A DNA stretch of 64,000 nt from Macrothele yani. Its lineage: Eukaryota; Arthropoda; Arachnida; Araneae; Macrothelidae. Position numbers and translations under genes: made by a program. Position 1 is the stretch's first letter, and every line of letters starts with the position of its first letter. Location of the stretch: positions 17,369,303-17,433,302 of the forward strand of contig CM077034.1 in NCBI GenBank assembly GCA_039090855.1. Direction: 5' to 3'. Positions 43,961 through 56,221 of the stretch are shown one piece after another. Under the pieces are notes generated by a model. The model ran no database searches. It was given only the letters and a program-made list of their open reading frames with translations, and was not told where the DNA came from.

Positions 43961-44063
43961 AAACAGAAATAATCGCTCTTTCCACGTTTATAAGTGAGTC
44001 TCGGAAAAACTCTCATTCCGAGGCTCACGTGTATAAACGTGGAACGAGCGATGATTTCTGTTT
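43961..44063. repeat. 103-nt long hairpin
   Basis: The left arm begins AAACAGAAATAATCGCTCTT and the right arm ends GAGCGATGATTTCTGTTT. About 44 positions pair with few bulges around a 13-base loop (AAAAACTCTCATT). The core CTCTTTCCACGTT is shared with the fold-back insertion at 35359-35866. It could be a small fold-back/MITE unit. Confidence 0.85.
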
Positions 44064-44450
44064 GGTGTTCCTAGTCCACGTCGAGTGTATGAATTAATTA
44101 TTTCAATCTCATTATTCGGACCACCAATAACATACTCACACTTCAATAATGCACTAGCACAAATTTCTCGCATGTAGTTTTTGACCAGTCGACAACCGTT
44201 CCTCTAGCAATATTTACTTCTTTTTCACAGAATTTTATAGTTGTTAACTCATTTGCCCGTGAATAAATGAAAAGGCCCATGGAAGTAAAAGAAATCCTGC
44301 TACCAGTTAACTGTACGAACGAAGTGGTTTTTCAGAACGACAACTACGTAGATTACATCTCCAACTGTCTTGTTGACCTAATTCCAAAGTCATTTCGTGT
44401 CCGAAGCGGTACTTAAAACTGGACGGCAGAATTCCTTTAGATATAAACAA
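44064..44450. other. Spacer, nothing recognised
   Basis: AT-rich, no similarity seen to the other repeats. Confidence 0.4.
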
Positions 44451-45310
44451 GTTAGCAAAACACCATGCAATACATTGATTATGATACGCTTTCCAACATA
44501 CTAGAAATCATTGCTCAAGTTATGAGGATAATGGCTGTAGAATAAATCTCGCTGCTATGACCTGACCTTTGACCCCCATTTCAATGATATTCAACAGAAA
44601 CGGTAAAGTATATATACTTCCGGAACCACATGATAAAGTTTTGCCTCAACCGAAGCATTTTTACGTAACAATGGAATGGATCCCGCTCCTATGTTGTGAC
44701 CTTTGACCCCATTTCGCCCATTTTCAATAGGGCTCGTCCCCAGGTAGTTCCCTACCACATATTAAAATTTCATCGAAATCAAACCATTTTTCTGCAAGTG
44801 ATGACGCATAAGGGCAATGGAATGCATCCCGCTCCTATGTCCTGACCTTTGACCCCACTCCACCTATTTCAATAGGGTTCAATCCCAGGTGGTTCCCTAC
44901 CACATACTAAAATTTCATCGAAATCAAACCATTTTTCCGCAAGTTATGACGCATAAGGGCAATGGAATGCATCCTGTTCTTCTGTCCTGACCTTTGACCC
45001 CATTTCGACCAATTTCAATAGGGCTCGTCCCCAGGTGGTTCCTTACCACATACTAAAATTGTATTGAAATCAAACCATTTTTCCGCAAGTTATGACGCAT
45101 AAGGGCAATGGAATGCATCCTGTTCCTCTGTCCTGACCTTTGACCCCATTTCGACCATTTTGAATAGGACTCGTTCCCAGGTGGTTCACTACCACATACT
45201 AAAATTTATCGAAATCGAACCAGTTTTACACAAGGTATTGTACGGATGGACAGACTGAGAAAGCTAGAGTATATACGCTTCTTCAAATTACGGTTGGAAA
45301 CCGTAAAAAA
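44451..45310 (+). mobile_element. R147 element, copy 3
   Basis: The head GTTAGCAAAACACCATGC and CGCTTTCCAACATACTAG is followed by four to five units (CTGACCTTTGACCCC, GGTTCCCTACCACATACT, ATTTCATCGAAATCAAACCA). The end GGATGGACAGACTGAGAAAG and ACGGTTGGAAACCGT follow at 45290-45304, a 6-bp stem hairpin, then an A run. It is the best copy for the right end. Confidence 0.8.
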
Positions 45311-45425
45311 TGCAACTGCGATTTCTTCTTCTTAGGTTTTCCATAATGAAATGTCATATTTTTGATATCTCGTGTTTTGACAATGGGTTGTGTTCAATAC
45401 AGTGAATATGTATGCAAGTGTAATA

Positions 45426-46728
45426 CACAGTGTGGCAAAGAATTTTTAAGACTGGGTCTGTAAAATGAAATAGAAACAAGAAATTATAATTTGTTTTGGT
45501 TTGTTATTCAAATTAAGTACCTCCGGCTTCAATACACTTGTTACAGCGATTGAATAATGATTCGAATGCCTTCACTTTGCGGAATTGCCTCCAAAGCACG
45601 CGTCGAAGCTGTTTGTATGGTCGAAATATCATCAAAATAACACCCTTTTAACGTCGTTTTAAGTTTTGGGAATAAAGAAAAGTCGCAGGGTGCTAAATCA
45701 GGCGAATATGGTGGATGATTCAACACACAGACGTCATTTTTCGCCAAAAATCTACAAACAAGAAGTGAGGTGTGACTGGGTGCATTATCGTGCAACAAAC
45801 ACACCAACTGTTTTCACCCCGATATTCTGGAGGAATGCGTCGAATTCTGCCCATCAAACGCGTTAAAACATTTAAATAAAACTCACCAGTAATTGTTTGT
45901 CCACTTGGAACAAATTCTTTGTGGATAATACCCTTACTATCGAAGAATGTAATGAGCATTGTTTCGATTTCCGATGGAACTTTTCTTGTTTCTTTGGCTT
46001 GTGGTGAGTTTTTTTGACTTCCATTCCGCACTTTGTCGCTTTGTTTTAGGATCATATTGAAAACACCATGTTTCATCACCAATAACAATCGATTTTAAGA
46101 AGTTTGGATCATTTTCAGCGGCTGAAATGATGTCTCTGCAAGGTGCACTTCTCCTTGATTTTTGTTCATTGGTTAACGTGCGTGGAACAAATTTAGCACA
46201 GACTTTTGTTTTGCCCAAATCTTCATGCAGGATGGTTCGAATCGTTTCTTTGTTGATGTTTAAAGACTCTTCCATCATTCTTAGTGACGCACATCGATTG
46301 TTTGCCACGAAATCACGCACTTTTTCAATAATCTCAGGTGTCCTAGATGAACTTGGTCTTCCGGTATGCTTATCATCTTCTACCGTCTCTCTTCCGTCCA
46401 AAAAACGTTTGTGCCACAGGAAAACATTTGATCTACTTAAACAAAACTCACCGTAAACTTGTTTTATCATTTGGTTCGTAGGCACTTTTATCAAGTTTTG
46501 CATTAAATTTAATAACAGCCCTTTGTTCCATCTTAATAATTCAACATGAAAAAAATTTGACTTCTCTGATGAACGGCCGTTTCGTTTGAGTTACTTTAAC
46601 AACTGCGCAGTACTTTTTGCAGAAAGCAAGCAGATGGTCACGGTTTATAACGCATTCGCGATTACACTGGTGGCGCCAACGTAGGCTGAAATCTAGCGCC
46701 AGTGTTAAAAATTCTTTGACGCACTGTG
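45426..46728 (-). mobile_element. mariner element, copy 2 (1303 bp)
   Basis: Termini CACAGTGTGGCAAAGAATTT and AAATTCTTTGACGCACTGTG are flanked by TA at 45424-45425 and 46729-46730. It is the same family as 6187-7487, in opposite orientation. Confidence 0.95.
45510..46531 (-). pseudogene. mariner transposase (DD34D), several frameshifts
   Basis: MEQRAVIKF at 46531 is followed by the same extra base seen in copy 1. The frame with YGEFCLSRSNVFLWHKRF and the helix-turn-helix is open 46503-45937 and here has its own ATG (MQNLIKVP). The catalytic pieces GDETWCFQYDP, LLHDNAPSH and PDLAPCDFSLF are present but in different frames, with changes near 46010 (a run of seven T) and 45800. A third change near 45560 alters the C-terminus. 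Inactive. Confidence 0.92.
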
Positions 46729-46730
46729 TA

Positions 46731-47131
46731 TAACATTGGAAAGCTTGAAACCTGCAAGGGCCGAAGTTCTGCTTTCCTGTCATCCACTGTTTTATGAGCT
46801 AAAGCAACGAAAGTAATTTCTAAAGATTTTACGTTTCCACTAAGAAAAAGAAAAAAATGTTTTCTTCTTAATACTTCATTCAAAGCTGCCTTAATTCTTG
46901 GTTAATTCCTTAACTAGTTTCATGCGACGTTTCCGCAAAAAAAAAAAAAAAATTCTAAAATCGTTTTGCCCAGGCTAGTAGAGGTCCTTTTAACCATGAG
47001 CCCCACACCGCACTGCGGGGGTGCGGGGGTGCGGGGGCCATCAGTACGCCCCTCCGTCCGTACGTTTCGGACACCCGTGTCTGTTTATGGAATCCTTGCT
47101 ACCCAGTATAATATTTTATTCGCTTAGCAAC
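46731..47131. other. Spacer, nothing recognised
   Basis: It has an A run at 46938-46953 and a G-rich patch with repeated GGGGGTGC at 47017-47038. Confidence 0.4.
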
Positions 47132-47133
47132 TA

Positions 47134-48676
47134 CACTGCCGGACAATGGCTAAGGACGGATGACAATAGCAACGATACCAACCATAAAATGGAAGGCAGG
47201 AAAATGTGGAAATTAGCATAAGTGCCGGATACAGTAAGACGTGTTGTGCGTATGCAAATTTTGGATTGCCGAACTTGTTCGTGACGTCATAGCGCTGATA
47301 AGAGATATAAAGGATTTGACGCGTATTGACCGTTGTTGTTCAAACGCAAAGTTGAAAGGGAAAGAATCAATTGACGAACTTGCAATTTTCAGTATGTCTT
47401 CCCGACATCACCTAGATGATTTTACGCGTGGCCGTATTATTGGCAAGATTGAAGAAGGGCGAAAAATAACAGATGTTGCCAGGGAGTTCGACGTCAGCCA
47501 CAGTGTTGTTTCAAGGCTTTGGAAATCATTTCAAACAAATGGAGAGTGTAGCAAACGTCACGGGGGAGGTCGTGTTCGCAGTACGACACCTGCAGAAGAT
47601 CGGTACATAGTGCTATCAACAAAAAGACACCGGCGCAGCACAGCTAGTGAGGTAGCAAATCAGTTTATGGCTGCTACTGGCAAGCGGATCTCCCGAAAAA
47701 CTGTCGCCAGACGTTTGCATGAAGGAGGACTATACGCCCGCCGTCCTGTTGTGTGCATTCCATTGTCCAGACGTCACCGTACCGCCCGTTTGCAATGGTG
47801 CCATCAACATCGCAATTGGACTGATAACGACTGGTCTGCTGTCCTCTTCTCAGATGAGAGTAGATACAGTCTATCGTCTGATTGTCGACGACAACTGATC
47901 TGGCGTGATAGTGGTACTGCATATTGTCCAGCAAACATACAGGAAAGGGACCGATATCCGACATGTAGTGTCATGGTATGGGCTGGCATCATGATAAATG
48001 GCCGTACGTCCCTCTATGTGCTTCCAACTGGGACTATGACTGGCTAACGATACATTAATGATGTTATGCTACCTCATGTTCGCATGTTCCGTGGTGCTGT
48101 CGGTGATAGATTCATTTCCATGGACGACAACGCAACATGTCATCGAACAGTCGCTGTCCAGGAGTGTCTTGAGAGCGAGGATATTGAACGCCTCGTATGG
48201 CCAGCACGTTCTCCAGATCTGAATCCCATTGAAAAGGTGTGGGATGCTTTGGGGAGGAGTCTTGCTGGTCGCCAATGCCCTCCAATAAACAAGGACACCC
48301 TCATCCGTGCACTGACAGAGGAATATGGGATAAATTACCCCAACAGCTGCTTGATAATGTTGTGCAAAGCATGACACGACGTGTGGAATCTTGCATCGCC
48401 CTCCATGGTGGCCATATCCCGTATTGACATCTTACGCCGGAACGCCTGCGGACGGTAATTGCATTTTTTTCACGTTTACGTATTCTGCACAAAATGGCCT
48501 GTTTGTCCCTTGAACACGTTCCAAAGCCTTCTGGATTTCAGAGCACAATAAATTGTCTTTCTTGTAATGTCCTGGCATTCTGACATTATTTTATTTCACT
48601 TGGCATCCAACCACACTTACTTTTTTATGCGCTATATAGCCGTTTATGATCCGTTCTTAGCAATTGTCCAGCAGTG
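47134..48676 (+). mobile_element. Tc1-like transposon, family T1, copy c (1543 bp)
   Basis: Termini CACTGCCGGACAATGGCTAA and TTAGCAATTGTCCAGCAGTG are flanked by TA at 47132-47133 and 48677-48678. Overall it is nearly identical to copy b in inverse orientation. Confidence 0.96.
47394..48427 (+). pseudogene. Tc1-like transposase (DD34E), one stop and one 2-bp insertion
   Basis: It has the same domain order as copy b: MSSRHHLDDFTRG, helix-turn-helix, LFSDESRYSL, SMDDNATCHRTVAVQE and SPDLNPIEKVWDALG. The glutamine codon CAA after GTMTG is TAA at 48045-48047. Two extra bases (AT) near 48325 change EEWDKLPQQL to EEYGINYPNS and shift the C-terminus, whose normal end is still readable to 48427. The catalytic triad is present. 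The defects differ from those of copies a and b. Confidence 0.94.
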
Positions 48677-48678
48677 TA

Positions 48679-49354
48679 CTTTTATGGGGGCCGGCTTATC
48701 GGATCGCGGGGCCCTCAGTAAATTGTGTACGACATTAAACAAAGGCGCTCTTTGGCCAAACATGGCCCCAGCGCAATAAAAATCAAACAAACAACCATTA
48801 AACAAAAAAACTGTTTGTGAAAATTTTTTATTTAGATATTTTTGACAACTCTGCTCGCATAAGAACCTTTAATTAGTGCATTATCTGGCATTCAATAGAA
48901 CGGTGAGACCCCACATCCTGATATGAAATGAAATTTTTGTCGGCACGCGAGGGGAAAGGTCAGCCTCTATAGTATTTTGGGCGTTTCGTGCCAAATGAAC
49001 ACCTTTTTTTATCAACATTTCACCAAAACGGGATACAAGAGGTAATACCAGAAATTCCACCTTCTCCAGCCCACACAAAAAAACGTCTCCGAATAAAATC
49101 TAGTCCCGAGAAATTGACCTAAGGTGAGGTCATGACGCGATCGTTTCAGCAACACCTTCCAAAGCGTCGTTATCTCTCAAATAAAAAAACAAATTAAAAA
49201 ATCCAAGAGGAAAAAAAAAAACACTTTTCCAAATAAACTGCAGATTGCATCCTGCCGAAGCTTCTGATTCCGAAAGATGTCACACCCTTTAAGTCTCACA
49301 GTAGTCTTACAAAATGTTAATATCACGACGTACAACCTGCATCTCAAAAGTTCC
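48679..49354. other. AT-rich spacer
   Basis: Nothing recognised except A runs near 49210-49220. It ends at the edge of the 273-bp satellite. Confidence 0.4.
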
Positions 49355-52300
49355 AGGCCAATAAAGCATATAAACAAGAAAGATGACACCGAATTTTCGG
49401 GTGTAATAAACACGCCTTTTGAATCCGTTCTGACGCAAATTAAATTTTTCAAAGCTATTCAAAGTCAATGGAACCGGTATGGAAAACAATAGATCTGACG
49501 AAAGAAAGATTTTCAATCGGGTTTTTAATCCCTTAGATATTGCTGTAAACGGAATCGTGAGCTTACGAACTCTTAGAAACAGAGATATCGACAAAAAAAG
49601 AAAGAAAAAAAAGAGTCAAATTCTTGATTTCCACAAGAGCTGAAACAAGAAAGTTGACACCGAATTTTCGGGTGTAATAAACACGTCTTTTGAATCCGTT
49701 CTGACGCAAATTAAATTTATCAAAGCTATTCAAAGTCAATGGAACCGGTATGGAAAACAATAGATCTGACGAAAGAAAGAAGATTTTCAATCGGGTTTTT
49801 AATCCCTTAGATATTGCTGTAAACGGAATCGTGAGCTTACGAAATCTTAGAAACAATGATATCGACAAAAAAAGAAAGAAAAAGAAAAAAAGAGTCAAAT
49901 TCTTGATTTCCACAAGAGCTGAAACAAGAAAGTTGACACCGAATTTTCGGGTGCAATAAGCACGTCTTTTGAATCCGTTCTAATGCAAACTAAATTTATC
50001 AGAGCTATTCAAAGTCAATGGTACCGGTATGGAAAACAATAGATCTGACGGAAGAAAGAAGATTTTCAATCGGGTTTTTAATCCATCAGATATTGCTGCA
50101 AACGGCATCGTGAGCTTACGAACTCTTTGAAACAGAGTTATCGACAAAAAAAGAAAGAAAAAGAAAAAAGAGTCAAATTCTTGATTTCCACAAGAGCTGA
50201 AACAAGAAAGTTGACACCGAATTTTCGGGTGTAATAAGCACGTCTCTTGAATCCGTTCTGACGCAAATTAAATTTATCAAAGCTATTCAAAGTCAATGGA
50301 TCCGGTATGGAAAACAATAGATCTGACCAAAGAAAGAAGATTTTCAATCGGGTTTTTAATCCCTCAGATATTGCTGTAAACGGAATCGTGAGCTTACGAA
50401 CTCTTAGAAACAGAGATATCGACAAAAAAAAAGAAAAAAGAGACTCAAATTCTTGATTTCCACAAGAGCTGAAACAAGAAAGGTGCCACCGAATTTTCGG
50501 GTGTAATAAGCACGTCTTTTGAATCCGTTCTGACGCAAATTAAATTTATCAAAGCTATTCAAAGTCAATGGAACCGGTATGGAAAACAATAGATCTGACC
50601 AAAGAAAGAAGATTTTCAATCGGGTTTTTAATCCCTCAGATATTGCTGTAAACGGAATCGTGAGCTTACGCCCTCTGGTTGCAGACTTGGGCATTAAGAA
50701 AAACATGAATTTATATGAGAAACATTTCGCACCGGAAACGCTCTCCAGCACAGAAAGAATTTTTCAAATCGAACTCTTAGAAACAGAGATATCGACAAAA
50801 CAAAAAAGAAAAAAGAGTCACATTCTTGATTTCCACAAGAGCTGAAACAAGAAAGTTGACACCGAATTTTCGGGTGTAATAAGCACGTCTTTTGAATCCG
50901 TTCTGACGCAAATTAAATTTATCAAAGCTATTCAAAGTCAATGGAACCGGTATGGAAAACAATAGATCTGACCAAAGAAAGAAGATTTTCAATCCGGTTT
51001 TTAATCCCTCAGATATTGCTGTAAACGGAATCGTGAGCTTACGAACTCTTAGAAACAGAGATATCGACAAAAAAAGAAAGAAAAAAGAGTCAAATTCTTG
51101 ATTTCCACAAGAGCTGAAACAAGAAAGTTGACACCGAATTTTTGGGTGTAATAAACACGTCTTTTGAATCCGTTTTGACGCAAATTAAATTTATCAAAGC
51201 TATTCAAAGTCAATGGAACCGGTATGGAAAACAATAGATCTGACCAAAGAAAGAAGATTTTCAATCCGGTTTTTAATCCCTCAGATATTGCTGTAAACGG
51301 AATCGTGAGCTTACGAACTCTTAGAAACAGAGATATCGACAAAAAAAAAAAGAAAAAGAGTCAAATTCTTGATTTCCACAAGAGCTGAAACAAGAAAGTT
51401 GAAACCGAATTTTCGGGTGTAATAAGCACGTCTTTTGAATCCGTTCTGACGCAAAATAAATTTATCAAAGCTATTCAAAGTCAATGGAACCGGTATGGAA
51501 AACAATAGATCTGACCAAAGAAAGAAGATTTTCAATCCGGTTTTTAATCCCTCAGATATTGCTGTAAACGGAATCGTGAGCTTACGAACTCTTAGAAACA
51601 GAGATATCGACAAAAAAAGAAAGAAAAAAAGAGTCAAATTCTTGATTTCCACAAGAGCTGAAACAAGAAAGTTGACACCGAATTTTCGGGTGTAATAAGC
51701 ACGTCTTTTGAATCCGTTCTGACGCAAATTAAATTTATCAAAGCTATTCAAAGTCAATGGAATCGGTATACAAAACAATAGATCTGGCCAAAGATAGGAG
51801 TTTTTTAATCGGGTTTTTAATCCCTCAGATATTGCTGTACACGGAATCGTGAGCTTACGAACTCTTAGAAACAGAGATATCGACAAAAAAAGAAAGAAAA
51901 AAAGAGTCAAATTCTTGATTTCCACAAGAGCTGAAACAAGAAAGTTGACACCGAATTTTCGGGTGTAATAAGCACGTCTTTTGAATCCGTTCTGACGCAA
52001 ATTAAATTTATCAAAGCTATTCAAAGTCAATGGAACCGGTATGGAAAACAACAGATCTGACCAAAGAAAGAAGATTTTCAATCCGGTTTTTAATCCCTCA
52101 GATATTGCTGTAAACGGAATCGTGAGCTTACGAACTCTTAGAAACAGAGATATCGACAAAAAAAGAAAGAAAAAAAAAGAGTCAAATTCTTGATTTCCAC
52201 AAGAGCTGAAACAAGAAAGATGACACCGAATTTTCGGGTGTAATAAGCACGTCTTTTGAATCCGTTCTGACGCAAATTAAATTTATCAAAGCTATTCAAA

Positions 52301-54840
52301 GTCAATGGAACCGGTATGGAAAACAATAGATCTGACCAAAGAAAGAAGTTTTTCAGTCGGGATTTTAATCCCTCAGATATTGCTGTAAACGGAATCGTGA
52401 GCTTACGAACTCTTAGAAACAGAGATATCGACAAAAAAAGAAAGAAAAAAAGAGTCAAATTCTTGATTTCCACAAGAGCTGAAACAAGAAAGTTGACACC
52501 GAATTTTCGGGTGTAATAAGCACGTCTTTTGAATCCGTTCTGACGCAAATTAAATTTATCAAAGCTATTCAAAGTCAATGGAACCGGTATGGAAAACAAT
52601 AGATCTGACCAAAGAAAGAAGATTTTCAATCCGGTTTTTAATCCCTCAGATATTGCTGTAAACGGAATCGTGAGCTTACGAACTCTTAGAAACAGAGATA
52701 TCGACAAAAAAAGAAAGAAAAAAGAGTCAAATTCTTGATTTCCACAAGAGCTGAAACAAGAAAGTTGACACCGAATTTTCGGGTGTAATAAGCACGTCTT
52801 TTGAATCCGTTCTGACGCAAATTAAATTTATCAAAGCTATTCAAAGTCAATGGAACCGGTATGGAAAACAACAGATCTGACCAAAGAAAGAAGATTTTCA
52901 ATCCGGTTTTTAATCCCTCAGATATTGCTGTAAACGGAATCGTGAGCTTACGAACTCTTAGAAACAGAGATATCGACAAAAAAAGAAAGAAAAAAAAAGA
53001 GTCAAATTCTTGATTTCCACAAGAGCTGAAACAAGAAAGATGACACCGAATTTTCGGGTGTAATAAGCACGTCTTTTGAATCCGTTCTGACGCAAATTAA
53101 ATTTATCAAAGCTATTCAAAGTCAATGGAACCGGTATGGAAAACAATAGATCTGACCAAAGAAAGAAGTTTTTCAGTCGGGATTTTAATCCCTCAGATAT
53201 TGCTGTAAACGGAATCGTGAGCTTACGAACTCTTAGAAACAGAGATATCGACAAAAAAAGAAAGAAAAAAAGAGTCAAATTCTTGATTTCCACAAGAGCT
53301 GAAACAAGAAAGTTGACACCGAATTTTCGGGTGTAATAAGCACGTCTTTTGAATCCGTTCTGACGCAAATTAAATTTATCAAAGCTATTCAAAGTCAATG
53401 GAACCGGTATGGAAAACAATAGATCTGACCAAAGAAAGAAGATTTTCAATCCGGTTTTTAATCCCTCAGATATTGCTGTAAACGGAATCGTGAGCTTACG
53501 AACTCTTAGAAACAGAGATATCGACAAAAAAAGAAAGAAAAAAAGAGTCAAATTCTTGATTTCCACAAGAGCTGAAACAAGAAAGTTGACACCGAATTTT
53601 CGGGTGTAATAAGCACGTCTTTTGAATCCGTTCTGACGCAAATTAAATTTATCAAAGCTATTCAAAGTCAATGGAACCGGTATGGAAAACAACAGATCTG
53701 ACCAAAGAAAGAAGATTTTCAATCCGGTTTTTAATCCCTCAGATATTGCTGTAAACGGAATCGTGAGCTTACGAACTCTTAGAAACAGAGATATCGACAA
53801 AAAAAGAAAGAAAAAAGAGTCAAATTCTTGATTTCCACAAGAGCTGAAACAAGAAAGATGACACCGAATTTTCGGGTGTAATAAGCACGTCTTTTGAATC
53901 CGTTCTGACGCAAATTAAATTTATCAAAGCTATTCAAAGTCAATGGAACCGGTATGGAAAACAATAGATCTGACCAAAGAAAGAAGTTTTTCAGTCGGGA
54001 TTTTAATCCCTCAGATATTGCTGTAAACGGAATCGTGAGCTTACGAACTCTTAGAAACAGAGATATCGACAAAAAAAGAAAGAAAAAAAGAGTCAAATTC
54101 TTGATTTCCACAAGAGCTGAAACAAGAAAGTTGACACCGAATTTTCGGGTGTAATAAGCACGTCTTTTGAATCCGTTCTGACGCAAATTAAATTTATCAA
54201 AGCTATTCAAAGTCAATGGAACCGGTATGGAAAACAATAGATCTGACCAAAGAAAGAAGATTTTCAATCCGGTTTTTAATCCCTCAGATATTGCTGTAAA
54301 CGGAATCGTGAGCTTACGAACTCTTAGAAACAGAGATATCGACAAAAAAAGAAAGAAAAAAGAGTCAAATTCTTGATTTCCACAAGAGCTGAAACAAGAA
54401 AGTTGACACCGAATTTTCGGGTGTAATAAGCACGTCTTTTGAATCCGTTCTGACGCAAATTAAATTTATCAAAGCTATTCAAAGTCAATGGAACCGGTAT
54501 GGAAAACAACAGATCTGACCAAAGAAAGAAGATTTTCAATCCGGTTTTTAATCCCTCAGATATTGCTGTAAACGGAATCGTGAGCTTACGAACTCTTAGA
54601 AACAGAGATATCGACAAAAAAAAAAAAAAAAAAAAGAAAAAAAAAGAATCAAATTCTTGATTTCCACAAGCGCTGAAACAAGAAAGTTGACACCGAATTT
54701 TCGGGGGTAATAAGCAGGTCTTTTGAATCCGTTCTGACGCAAATTAAATTTATCAAAGCTATTCAAAGTCAATGGAACCGGTATGGAAAACAATAGATCT
54801 GACGAAAGAAAGAAGTTTTTCAAACGGGTTTTTAATCGCT
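49355..54840 (+). repeat. ~273-bp satellite array, about 20 units ('S273')
   Basis: GGAAAACAA(T/C)AGATCTG recurs 20 times between about 49483 and 54784, usually 272-274 bp apart. Units share GAAACAAGAAAGTTGACACC, TTTCGGGTGTAATAAGCACG, GAATCCGTTCTGACGC and CTCAGATATTGCTGTAAACG. One interval (50581 to 50954) is 373 bp because it keeps a 100-bp segment (CCCTCTGGTTGCAGACTTGG to TTTTTCAAATCG) lost from the others. From about 52020 to 54620 units follow a three-unit higher-order order with ~820-bp period. Confidence 0.95.
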
Positions 54841-56120
54841 CAGATATTGCTGTAAACGGAACCTTGAGTTTACGCCCTCTGGTTGCAGACTTGTGCGTTA
54901 AGAAGAACATGAATTTATATGAGAAACATTTCGCACCGGAAACGCTCTCCAACACAGAAAGAATTTTTCAAATCGGACACTTAGAAAATGAGATATCGAC
55001 AAAAATAAGATGTGACTTTACGTCCCCTGGTGAGAAAACCATGCATTATTTAGGAAGAAGAAAAATTCTCAAAGGATTTTTCAATATGAGCTAGCGGTAT
55101 CGGTCGAAGATAAAAACAATTTTAGTCGAGTTTTCAGGAGCCCAGATTTTCCTACAAATACATCAGAAGCAGAAATTAACACTTATGACCCCTGGTGGCC
55201 GAACCATTCTTTACAAAACATTTGAAATTACGTGAAAAATATTTTCCATCAGGTGTTGTATGCGATAGAGGAAAATTATTATCAAATCAGAGTTTTAGAA
55301 GCAGAAATAACGCATAAAACGCAATTTACCTGTGTGCCCCCTAGCGGAAAGTCCATGAATTACTTGAAAATTTTGAAATTATATGAAAAACATGTCACAC
55401 TGGAAACGCTATCCAACAAGGAAGGGATTTTTTCAAATCGGACTCGTAGAAGTAAACATATTGACAAAAAAGATTTACATCTACGCCCCCTGGCGGGGAA
55501 ACTATGGAATAATTTAAGAAAAAAATATTCCGAAAAAATTTATCGATGTGAGTGGCATCACTCCACGAAATGATATTTTAATCGATATTTTAGAAGCTCA
55601 GATTTTATGGCAAATACAACAGAAGCAAAAATAACGCTCACGCCCCCTGGCGGCCAAAGTATTCTTTACCAAAAATTTGAAATTATATACCAAAGATTTT
55701 CCATCAGGAGAGATATCCGCTGAAGAATTATTTTTCAAATCGGAGTTTTGGAAGAAGAGTTATCGGGAAAAATGTAATTTACTTTTACGCCCCCAAGCGG
55801 AAAATCTATGCGTGATTTGAAAAAGTAAGTATATCTAAAATACTCTTCGACATAAATGGAATCGAATTATAAAATAATTTTTTCAATCGAATGTTTACAA
55901 GCAAATATGTGAAATAAAACGTATTTTTGAATTCGACATCATCTTCATTTGCGCCCTCTATCGGCAAAATTGTACATCGTAAAAAAAAATAAAAAAAATT
56001 AAGGATCATCATTCCCAAATTTCAAGCCTTACAATGCAAAAAGAGTTTATCAAATCTGACTGATAGTTGCAGAGATATCGAGTCTACAGATGGACGGACA
56101 AACCGATAACATAAGCACGA
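54840..56120 (+). mobile_element. Repeat element 'E' copy 2, continuing from the satellite
   Basis: The last satellite unit leads into diverged ~180-bp units, each with a CGCCCCCTGGCGG-type motif (54873, 55020, 55185, 55337, 55486, 55643, 55789), ATATGAAAAACAT and TTTTTCAAATCGGA. The right end (TCTTCGACATAAATGGAATC, GTACATCGTAAAAA, GGACGGACAAACCGATAAC) matches copy 1 at 26683-27146. The S273 satellite therefore appears to be an expansion inside this family. No protein is encoded. Confidence 0.7.
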
Positions 56121-56181
56121 TTTTTTATACGCTTTCGAACCGTAATTTGAAGAATCGTATATCCTCCAGCTTTGTCCGTCC

Positions 56182-56221
<40 letters not shown>

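Noticed and set aside
51311..53800. Long minus-strand open frames (about 280 residues) with a repeated 91-residue hydrophobic pattern in S273
   Set aside because: The unit is 273 bp, a multiple of three, so any stop-free frame is copied in series. Small length changes break it repeatedly, it is rich in F, L and K from A/T runs, and it resembles no protein family.
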